From an uncultured Lachnospiraceae bacterium (GTDB taxonomy: Bacteria; Bacillota; Clostridia; Lachnospirales; Lachnospiraceae), in contig CAJTSL010000037.1 of NCBI GenBank assembly GCA_910578845.1, forward strand, positions 1 to 39,389: DNA of 39,389 nucleotides. The letters run 5' to 3'. Positions 32,831 through 39,389 of the stretch are shown piece by piece. The translations under genes and the position numbers were made by a program. Position 1 is the stretch's first letter. Each line of letters opens with the position of its first letter. The notes under the pieces are model-generated. The model was not told the DNA's origin. It saw nothing but the letters and a program-made list of their open reading frames with translations, and did not search any database.

Positions 32831-34624
32831 CTAATTTTCTTCTGTTCCAACATGGCTTTCATTATAATTCTTGCCACTCTTGTTATTATAATCCATCTTA
32901 TCCAAATAAGGAAGAATATTTTCAAAAAGCTCTTTGATGACCGGCGCGGCAATCTGTCCTCCATAATATGTCCCCTGCGGATGCTTGATAATGCAAATAG
33001 CAAGCACTGTAGGATTATCCGCCGGCGCAAATCCCAGGAAAGAAGCGATATACTTCCCACTGTTCCTTGGCAGCGTCTGACTGGTCGCCGTCTTGCCGCC
33101 TATCCGGTATCCTTCAATATAAGCGTTCTTGCCTCCGCCATTTTCCACTACCTGCTCAAGGATATAACGCATTGTCTCCGAAGTCTCTTTCGAGACGATG
33201 TTTTCTTTGATCTGATAAGTAAACGACTGGCTGCCGCTTCCATCCGCATATGCCGCACGCACCCCAAAATGAGGCGTAACGCGCCTGCCGCCGTTTACAA
33301 TGGAAGCTGCCGTGACTGCCAACTGGATCGGCGTAATCTGAAAAGACTGTCCGAAAGAGATCGTCGCTAACTCCACCTGCCCGATATTCTCTTTCTTATG
33401 CATAATCGTCCCGGCTTCTCCGGGCAGATCAATCCCGGTCTTGCTAAGCAGCCCGAATTGTTCGAAATACTTATAATAATTATCCACGCCCAGCCTTAAT
33501 CCCAACGTGACAAATACCGGGTTACAGGAATTCATCGTTGCCTGTACAAAATCCTCCGCTCCATGGCCTGAGACCTTATGACATCTGATGCGCCTGTCTC
33601 CTACCATGATATATCCTGGGCAGCTAAAACTATCTTGAAGCGTGACAACACCTTCTTCTAATGATGCGGCAGCAGTTACGATCTTAAAAGTAGACCCTGG
33701 CTCATACGTATCGTTGATACAGCCGTTACGCCACATAGCATTTAGCAGCTCCTGCCTTTTCTCCTCGCTTACCTCTCCCTCTACGCTTCCTTCCGGCAAG
33801 GTATATGGGTTGTTCAAGTCAAATTCCGGTACATTGACCATCGCCATCAGCTCCCCGTTTTGTGGGTTCATCACGATAATCGAAACACTCTCCGCCTGTT
33901 TCGTTTCCATTGTCTGGATGGCAAGCTGGGTCGCATAGCTTTGGATGTTCATGTCCAGGCTGATGTACAAATCCCTGCCGTTTATGGGCTCTATCCGCTC
34001 TTCGCCCGCTTCCGACACTTCCACGCCTTTGGCATCAGTCACCGTTAGGATCGTTCCCGGTTCTCCTTGCAAATATTCCTCATAGATCACTTCTAAGCCA
34101 ATAATCCCTTGGTTATCGCCCCCCGTAAACCCAAGGACTTTAGACGCGAGGGAATCATACGGATAATATCTCTTATAGTCTTCGTCCACTTTGACGCCTG
34201 CAAGCTCATAATTACGGATAATGTCCCCAACGGATTTATCTACATTGCTTTTTATCTTCTCTATGGAAGAATATTTCTCTACGCGCTTACGCACGTATTC
34301 CTCCGAAAGCTCCAGTTCTTTCGAGAGCACTCTTATGACTTCTTCCGCATCTTCAATTTGATTATGTATGACCGATATCGTACAGACGGTCCTATTATCG
34401 GCAAGGATCTCCCCGTTAGCATCAATAATCCTGCCCCTTGCCGCTTTGATGGTACGCTCCCTCTCATGCAGCTCTTTTGCTTTCTGCGTATAATATTCCG
34501 ACTGGAAGACCATCAGGTAGACCAGTCTCCCGATCAATATCATGAAAATGAGCACACATAGGAACATCACCGTAACTGTCTTATTCCTGTGGTATGTTTT
34601 ATGGGCATTGTCTTTCTTACTCAT
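32831..34624 (-). CDS. Class B penicillin-binding protein (FtsI/SpoVD-like), KTA box
   Basis: 597 aa transpeptidase; N-terminal anchor helix (about 20-42), PBP dimer domain, then transpeptidase with YEPGSTFKIV (SxxK, about 300), SCN (MNSCNPVF) and GGKTATSQTLPR, where the third motif is KTA rather than KTG. I recall KTA in some Lachnospiraceae PBPs, so it is unlikely to be inactivating, but it is worth noting. Start ATG 34624 is preferred to GTG 34642, since GAGG precedes it. No PASTA domain. Either septal FtsI or the sporulation-specific SpoVD; two such genes side by side here suggest one of each. Confidence 0.85.
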   Translation of the reverse strand: MSKKDNAHKTYHRNKTVTVMFLCVLIFMILIGRLVYLMVFQSEYYTQKAKELHERERTIKAARGRIIDANGEILADNRTVCTISVIHNQIEDAEEVIRVLSKELELSEEYVRKRVEKYSSIEKIKSNVDKSVGDIIRNYELAGVKVDEDYKRYYPYDSLASKVLGFTGGDNQGIIGLEVIYEEYLQGEPGTILTVTDAKGVEVSEAGEERIEPINGRDLYISLDMNIQSYATQLAIQTMETKQAESVSIIVMNPQNGELMAMVNVPEFDLNNPYTLPEGSVEGEVSEEKRQELLNAMWRNGCINDTYEPGSTFKIVTAAASLEEGVVTLQDSFSCPGYIMVGDRRIRCHKVSGHGAEDFVQATMNSCNPVFVTLGLRLGVDNYYKYFEQFGLLSKTGIDLPGEAGTIMHKKENIGQVELATISFGQSFQITPIQLAVTAASIVNGGRRVTPHFGVRAAYADGSGSQSFTYQIKENIVSKETSETMRYILEQVVENGGGKNAYIEGYRIGGKTATSQTLPRNSGKYIASFLGFAPADNPTVLAICIIKHPQGTYYGGQIAAPVIKELFENILPYLDKMDYNNKSGKNYNESHVGTEEN

Positions 34625-34703
34625 CCTGCAAGAAAACCTCACAAAAAGGTATTAATATAATTTATTACCGTTTTTATGAGGTTATTCGTATCTGCACCAT
34701 TAT

Positions 34704-36968
34704 TTATATGCCAAAATCATCATTCCCGTCAGGCGCATTGTCTTCAGGCGGCTCCCCGACTCCATGTGTTGCCGTTTCCCCGTCTTCTCCCGTGATCAGG
34801 CTTCCGCCTCCTACCACGGCTCCAGTCTCCGGGTCAACCAAGACGCCGCTCTCCGGGTCTTTGAGATATCCGCTCTCCGGATCTTTCGGAAAGCCCTTCC
34901 AGACATCGTTCGGTTCGCTCCCTTCCGGCGTTCCTCCTTCGCCTGCTTCCCCAGGCTCGCCTTCCGTCGCTCCCTCTCCTGCTTCTCCTTGTGCCTCGCC
35001 TTCGCCCGTTTCTCCTTCGCCTTCCTCCGGTTCCTGCCGCATCATAATCTGCATCTGCAATTCTTCCAGCTCTTCACGCTCTTTATCCGATAGCTCTTCT
35101 GTCATGAAAATATTCAGATAAGGCAATACTTCCGTCAGGACTTTCCGTACAATCCTGGTCGCAAACTTCGCATCATCCTGATCTTTTGTATTTGGCCTGT
35201 CTACCACGACATAAATAGCGATCTGCGGGTCATCAACCGGCGCATATCCTAAGAATGACACGACGTACTCATCATTCCCACGGGGAAGCGTCTCCGCTGT
35301 CCCGGTCTTGCCGCCAATCATGTATCCTGCCGGGCGCGCCGTCTTACCGGTTCCATTCTCACCGGAGACGACCAGATTACAAAATTCCAATATCGTCTCG
35401 CTCGTAGACTGGGATACTGTCTGTTTCAACAGACGAGGGGTTATGTTCTCAATCGTTGCGCCGTCCGAAGTCGTAATCTTACTGACAACATGAGGCTCAT
35501 AATAGTACCCGCCGTTAATCAATGAACAAAATCCCGTTATCACCTGAATCATCGAAGCATTAAATCCCTGTCCAAAAGAACAGGTCGCAAGCTCTGTCTG
35601 ACGGATATTATCCTTATTATAAACAACGGATGCTGTCCTTGTCTCACCAGCAAGGTCAATATTCGTCTTTAGGCCAAAACCAAATAAATGCTGGTAATCG
35701 ACAAATCGGTTCTTTCCCATGGCAAACGCCACATTCATCAAAACAACATTGCAGGAACGCTCAATTCCCTCCGCAACAGAGATGTAATGATCTCCAAAAC
35801 GCTGATGGCATCTGATCTTATAATCGCCCACCTCAAGATACCCTTCGCAATTATAATGCTCGTTCCCGGTGATCGCACCACACTCAATCGCCGCTGCGAC
35901 AGTAAACGGCTTTGCCACGGAACCTGGCTCATAAGTATCGACGATACAGAAATTCTTCCATAATGCATCCAGATGCCTGTACATCGTCTCATCATCCATA
36001 TCCCTAATGATCTCTTCCGTCAGATATTCCCCGGTCCTTTTATTTTTCTCATCAAGCTGTGGCATACCGATCAGGTTATCCGTATTCCTCGTATCGTTCA
36101 GATCATACTTAGGGTAGCTTGCCATAGCGAGCACATTCCCCGTATCTACTTCCATAATGATACAGCCAACATTATGCGCGGCGTTGCCCGGTCGATAAGC
36201 ATCTTTGAAGTCTTCATTAAATTCTTGCAGATATTTCTCCACAATGCTCTGGATATTGGCATCTATTGTCGTCTGGATATTGTATCCATCCACAGCAGGA
36301 ATAGTCGTCCTCTGCAAATTAGAATCATTGTTCAAATATCCGTACTGGCGGCCGTTCGTCCCGCATAAAACATCATTATAATATTCTTCTAGCCCATACT
36401 GTCCTGCATTATCGCTTGTCGTAAACCCGATTACGTCACAGGCAAGGGAACCGTTTGGATACTCCCGTTTATATTCTTCTTCAAACCAGATGCCTTTGAT
36501 ATAAGAACCGTTTTCTTCGTCTTTTTGCATTTCTTTAAATGCTTCTACTTTTTCATATTCCTGACGTTTTACCAGGACATAATAAGCCGAATTCGGATGA
36601 GTCGCGATATAGCTCCTGACCTTACTGATATCAATGCCAAATACACTATGCAGCGCGGCAAGCGTAGGCTCTAGGTTCGCCTCATCGTCCATGAGCACCC
36701 TGGTGTCTAAGATGACATTATAAACTTTATTGCTGATTGCCAAAACTGTGCCATTGGCATCTAATATATCTCCACGCTTAAAAGGTATTGTCTTAGAATC
36801 ATACTGCTGCTGTGACAATACCTGCTTCTTATAATCTGTTCCTTTATCTCTGTTAATCAGGATCAGACGGGCGCTCAAGCCAACAAAAGCCAATAATACA
36901 AGTAAATAAAGTACTAAAAGCTTCTTCTGCATCTTAGTCGTAAATCTATTAAAGCTTCTTTGGCTCAT
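34704..36968 (-). CDS. Class B penicillin-binding protein with long acidic C-terminal tail
   Basis: 754 aa. Anchor helix about 15-37 (LLVLYLLVLLAFVGL), dimer domain, transpeptidase motifs YEPGSVAKPFTVAA (SxxK), SCN (ERSCNVVLM) and GGKTGTAETLPRG. After the catalytic domain (about residue 635) comes a tail of some 115 residues: Glu/Gly/Ala repeats (GEGETGEGEAQGEAGEG), then three DPESG/DPETG repeats (KDPESGYL, KDPESGVLVDPETG) and an acidic end. This takes the place where other PBPs carry PASTA domains. Probably the septal enzyme of the FtsW pair. AAGGAAGG precedes the ATG. Confidence 0.88.
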   Translation of the reverse strand: MSQRSFNRFTTKMQKKLLVLYLLVLLAFVGLSARLILINRDKGTDYKKQVLSQQQYDSKTIPFKRGDILDANGTVLAISNKVYNVILDTRVLMDDEANLEPTLAALHSVFGIDISKVRSYIATHPNSAYYVLVKRQEYEKVEAFKEMQKDEENGSYIKGIWFEEEYKREYPNGSLACDVIGFTTSDNAGQYGLEEYYNDVLCGTNGRQYGYLNNDSNLQRTTIPAVDGYNIQTTIDANIQSIVEKYLQEFNEDFKDAYRPGNAAHNVGCIIMEVDTGNVLAMASYPKYDLNDTRNTDNLIGMPQLDEKNKRTGEYLTEEIIRDMDDETMYRHLDALWKNFCIVDTYEPGSVAKPFTVAAAIECGAITGNEHYNCEGYLEVGDYKIRCHQRFGDHYISVAEGIERSCNVVLMNVAFAMGKNRFVDYQHLFGFGLKTNIDLAGETRTASVVYNKDNIRQTELATCSFGQGFNASMIQVITGFCSLINGGYYYEPHVVSKITTSDGATIENITPRLLKQTVSQSTSETILEFCNLVVSGENGTGKTARPAGYMIGGKTGTAETLPRGNDEYVVSFLGYAPVDDPQIAIYVVVDRPNTKDQDDAKFATRIVRKVLTEVLPYLNIFMTEELSDKEREELEELQMQIMMRQEPEEGEGETGEGEAQGEAGEGATEGEPGEAGEGGTPEGSEPNDVWKGFPKDPESGYLKDPESGVLVDPETGAVVGGGSLITGEDGETATHGVGEPPEDNAPDGNDDFGI

Positions 36969-36994
36969 ATATAACCTTCCTTAACACGCCTCGC

Positions 36995-37609
36995 CTATTC
37001 GGGGATCGCAGCCATTTGCTTTACATAATCGCTGCTCTCGCTCTCAAAGGTAATGATCTGTCCTTCGCGCGCATATGTCATCCCCAGTTCCTGAATGGCG
37101 ATCCTTCGAACTTCCTCCAAATCAATGCTACTTGTTATTCTATTATATTCCTCATCATTTGCCACTTTTATATCATTAAGCTCGTTTTCCAGCCTGGCGA
37201 TATTCTTCATACTGTTCGTAATATCTGACTGTAATTTAATGTATCCTACTAGAATGCAGCCTGTCGCAATGAGCGCCAAGCTTAAGAACAGGACATATCC
37301 TGCGCTCATGTGCTCTGCTTTTTCTCTGTTCTTCCTTGCCGTATTGCTTAATTTTTTCTTTGGTTTTTGTTCAATTTCCCTTGTGACATCCAGTTTCCTG
37401 ACCGTCGAACCTTGCACATATCCGGTATTCCTCATATGCGCACTCCTTTGTGTGCCACTCCCCATATGGGCGCTCACAGTATGCCGTGTACCTTGGCCTG
37501 CGTATCCGCCTATCGTATTCCGTGTGCCATGGCTTGTATATCCACCCACGGCGCTACGCCCGCCAACCTGTCTGCCCGGAGCCGATGCCCTATGCTGCAC
37601 TGCTGCCAT
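36995..37609 (-). CDS. ftsL: FtsL-like division protein with repeat-rich N-terminus
   Basis: 204 aa. One membrane helix (about 104-124, YVLFLSLALIATGCILVGYI) followed by a coiled coil (KLQSDITNSMKNIARLENEL) and the closing motif RRIAIQELGMTYAREGQII, typical of FtsL/DivIC. The N-terminal 100 residues are long for the family and hold loose repeats of GGYxSHGT/GGYAGQGT/AHMGSGT, then a basic region (QKPKKKLSNTARKNREK). Position between rsmH and the PBPs is that of ftsL. Sequence of this family is weakly conserved, so the name rests on order and topology. Confidence 0.75.
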   Translation of the reverse strand: MAAVQHRASAPGRQVGGRSAVGGYTSHGTRNTIGGYAGQGTRHTVSAHMGSGTQRSAHMRNTGYVQGSTVRKLDVTREIEQKPKKKLSNTARKNREKAEHMSAGYVLFLSLALIATGCILVGYIKLQSDITNSMKNIARLENELNDIKVANDEEYNRITSSIDLEEVRRIAIQELGMTYAREGQIITFESESSDYVKQMAAIPE

Positions 37610-37630
37610 ATTTCCCTCCCATTGCTTCTT

Positions 37631-38575
37631 TTATATGATATCGCTCCGCTCAAAGACCCTAAGTTTCGCACTTTTCGACCTTTTATTTTCTTCTGTTTCT
37701 TCTTCCGAGGGCAAAATCGGCTTCCTGGAAATAACCTTTCCCTGCGGCTTCCTTCCGCAAGTGCAAACCGGAAAGCCCGGTGGGCATATACAAGGGTTCT
37801 CATTCCTCTTAAATGCCGATTTTACAATCCTATCTTCCAAGGAATGAAAGGTTATGACACAAATCCTGCCTCTCGGACGCAACACTTGGATCAAATCATC
37901 CAGGGAATTCTTCAATACTTCCAGTTCCCTGTTACATTCAATCCGGATTGCCTGGAACGTCCTTTTGGAAGGATGTCCGCCTCCCTGTCGCATTTTCGCC
38001 GGAATTGCCGCCTTAATGATCTCGTTTAACTGCCCTGTCGTCTCTATCGGCTTGTCCGTCCTCGCTGCAACAATGTGCTTGGCAATGTTCTTCGCAAACT
38101 GTTCTTCTCCATAATCCCTGATAATATGGTAAAGCTCCATTTCCGGATAGGCATTGACTATTTCCTTAGCGCCCAATGATTGACGCTTGTCCATGCGCAT
38201 ATCCAAATCCGCATCCAATTTATAAGAAAATCCACGTCCCGCCTCATCCAACTGGTAAGACGAGACGCCTAAATCAAGGACTATGCCGTCTACGCCTTTT
38301 ATCCCCATCTCATCCAGTATATTCTTCGCATGGCAATAATTATCCCGGACAATCTGGACTTTTTCCCCAAAAATACCCAATCTATTACTGGCGGCCAAAA
38401 TGGCATCCTCATCCTGGTCTATGCCAATCAGCCTGCCTCTTCCCGTTAACTTAGAGGCGATCTCATATGCATGCCCACCGCCTCCAAGCGTTCCGTCTAT
38501 GTAAGTTCCGTCAGGATCCACCTGCAGATTCTCTATTGTCTCTTCTAAAAGAACTGATGTATGTTTAAATTCCAT
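37631..38575 (-). CDS. rsmH: 16S rRNA (cytosine(1402)-N(4))-methyltransferase
   Basis: RsmH (MraW), 314 aa, methylates C1402 in the decoding centre of 16S rRNA. SAM site DGTLGGGGHAYEIASKL (about 25), IGIDQDEDAI, LDLGVSSYQLD, GGHPSKRTFQAIRI and CVITFHSLEDRIVK are all present, as is the C-terminal NxKxRSxKLR-like RSKSAKLRVFER. 18 bp behind mraZ. Confidence 0.95.
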   Translation of the reverse strand: MEFKHTSVLLEETIENLQVDPDGTYIDGTLGGGGHAYEIASKLTGRGRLIGIDQDEDAILAASNRLGIFGEKVQIVRDNYCHAKNILDEMGIKGVDGIVLDLGVSSYQLDEAGRGFSYKLDADLDMRMDKRQSLGAKEIVNAYPEMELYHIIRDYGEEQFAKNIAKHIVAARTDKPIETTGQLNEIIKAAIPAKMRQGGGHPSKRTFQAIRIECNRELEVLKNSLDDLIQVLRPRGRICVITFHSLEDRIVKSAFKRNENPCICPPGFPVCTCGRKPQGKVISRKPILPSEEETEENKRSKSAKLRVFERSDII

Positions 38576-38593
38576 CCTGCTTCCTATGTCTTT

Positions 38594-39025
38594 CTAAATA
38601 CCAAGCCCAAGCTCTGCCATATGTTCCGCTATCTCATCCATATCGTCATAAGCCGCCATTTCTTCAAAGCGTTCCTTGCTCCAAATCTCAATCCTGCTTG
38701 CTACGCCAATCAGAATGACATCTTTATCCAACTGCGCAAATTCTCTCAGTACATTAGGCACCAGGATTCTTCCCTGTTTATCTACCTCTACTTCTGCTGC
38801 TCCCGCCAGGAAAAAGCGTACGAATTTTCTGGCATCTTTGTTCGTAAGCGGCAAGGCTTTGAGTTTCTCTTCAAATACATTCCACTCTGCATGATCATAC
38901 ACGAACAGACAGCCATCTAGTCCCTTTGTCACAACAAATACGTCTCCTAATGCTTCCCGGAACTTCGACGGAACGATGAGCCTGCCTTTTGCATCAATTG
39001 TGTGATTGTATTCTCCCATAAACAT
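38594..39025 (-). CDS. mraZ: Transcription regulator MraZ
   Basis: 143 aa, two AbrB-like SpoVT/MraZ domains, each with the DxKGR motif (TIDAKGRLIVPSKFR near 12 and EVDKQGRILVPNVLRE near 83). In E. coli and others MraZ binds repeats upstream of its own gene and represses the dcw cluster. ATG 39025 (MFMGEYNH) with AGGTGA upstream is preferred; ATG 39028 and 39019 are alternatives. Four GTGG boxes at 10-bp spacing lie 70 bp upstream. Confidence 0.93.
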   Translation of the reverse strand: MFMGEYNHTIDAKGRLIVPSKFREALGDVFVVTKGLDGCLFVYDHAEWNVFEEKLKALPLTNKDARKFVRFFLAGAAEVEVDKQGRILVPNVLREFAQLDKDVILIGVASRIEIWSKERFEEMAAYDDMDEIAEHMAELGLGI

Positions 39026-39098
39026 CATCAATCACCTGCCATCAAGTGTCTGCCACGGTCCATGTCCAAAAGCATCTATGAAAGAAAAGAATAATCCT

Positions 39099-39134
39099 CC
39101 ACTTTCAACCACTTTATGCCACTTTCCACCACTT
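39099..39134 (-). promoter_or_regulatory. mraZ: MraZ operator: four AAGTGG repeats at 10-bp spacing
   Basis: On the minus strand AAGTGG occurs four times exactly 10 bp apart (plus-strand CCACTT at 39099, 39109, 39119, 39129). MraZ of several bacteria binds such helically phased TGG repeats upstream of its own gene. A TATAAAAT-type -10 (about 39141-39152) lies directly upstream, so binding would block or clear the early transcript. Confidence 0.75.
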
Positions 39135-39389
39135 AGCTATCATTTTATAATAAAATAAAGGAGAATGCAAGTAAAAACAAGTCTTTTTTTTGCTTACGCG
39201 ACAACGCACGATCTCTTCAAATGCCATATGACAGCATACATTACCAGGGAATAAGGCACTTTGTTACACGAAACAAAGAGTCCGCTCCCCGGAGAGTTTT
39301 TGCTTTATAGGGCTAATTTCCTATAAAAGCAAAAAAACACTTCGCTCTTTTAGAGTAAAGTGTTTTTTTGCAATTATTTTATGAAGTTA
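39135..39389. other. Non-coding region upstream of the mraZ promoter
   Basis: About 250 bp without a supported gene. Holds a small hairpin CTTTGTT/AACAAAG (about 39259-39277), a long imperfect inverted repeat TTTTTGCTTTATAGG (39297-39311) with CCTATAAAAGCAAAAA (39320-39335), and a terminator at the right. Confidence 0.6.
39331..39369. terminator. Bidirectional terminator before the mraZ region
   Basis: Arms AAAAAAACACTT (39331-39342) and AAGTGTTTTTTT (39358-39369) with a 15-nt loop, giving a T7 run in both directions. Ends a gene outside the window to the right on the minus strand and isolates the division cluster. Confidence 0.8.

Noticed and set aside
34704..35060. GC-rich repeated region at the PBP tail as a possible minisatellite only
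   Set aside because: The frame stays open with consistent Glu/Gly and DPESG coding, so it is a protein feature and listed as such.
39135..39389. Riboswitch or structured leader for mraZ
   Set aside because: The hairpins lie upstream of the likely mraZ promoter and no known riboswitch core was recognised.

Overview
This 39.4 kb window most likely comes from a spore-forming gut Clostridium relative of the family Lachnospiraceae (Bacillota). The reasons are the Gram-positive cell-division cluster fused to spoIIGA-sigE, purine-rich Shine-Dalgarno sites (AGGAGG type), lipoprotein-type sugar-binding proteins, and FtsZ, SigE and PBP sequences of Lachnospiraceae style. The genus cannot be fixed from sequence reading alone. 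No rRNA, tRNA or CRISPR array was seen. Left end (1-2.4 kb): the 3' part of an IS1182-type transposase, then the remains of a second transposon (last codons of its transposase, an intact ExeA/TniB-type ATPase, and its right end) inserted into the 3' end of a lipoprotein gene. Accessory region (2.4-10.8 kb): a tyrosine recombinase with its own promoter and terminator is followed by two clusters (3.9-4.95 kb and 9.05-10.55 kb) of start-less or decayed C-terminal modules. Several look like phage tail-fibre tips (one ends in WIAIGY). Modules lie on both strands and begin at a shared short near-palindromic sequence (consensus ACTAATAAGTTAGG) that is read in the same frame (xNKL) in six of them. This resembles a decaying shufflon of receptor-binding tips without its constant gene. 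The clusters are separated by about 4.1 kb of unrelated genes: a Crp/Fnr regulator divergent from a frameshifted MATE exporter, a Phd/RelE-type toxin-antitoxin pair with a clear operator, and an APH-fold phosphotransferase. Sugar region (10.8-20.4 kb, all minus strand): a response regulator and YesM-type histidine kinase, two extra sugar-binding proteins, then mglB-mglA-mglC for galactose/glucose uptake and a small membrane protein. The layout suggests extracytoplasmic sugar sensing that drives the transporter; a terminator hairpin between mglB and mglA probably sets excess binding protein. Junction (20.4-23.7 kb): an unrecognised protein, a 5'-truncated sigG remnant on the opposite strand, and a REC-HD-GYP-GGDEF protein of c-di-GMP turnover. 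Right part (23.7-39.0 kb, minus strand): mraZ, rsmH, an ftsL-like gene, two class B PBPs, mraY, murD, ftsW, murA, divIB, ftsZ, spoIIGA and sigE, i.e. the division and wall cluster running into the first mother-cell sigma operon. Candidate control sites include four 10-bp-spaced MraZ boxes, a spoIIG-like promoter with a 21-bp spacer and 0A-like boxes, and a family of hairpin repeats found twice before ftsZ and once before the lipoprotein gene.
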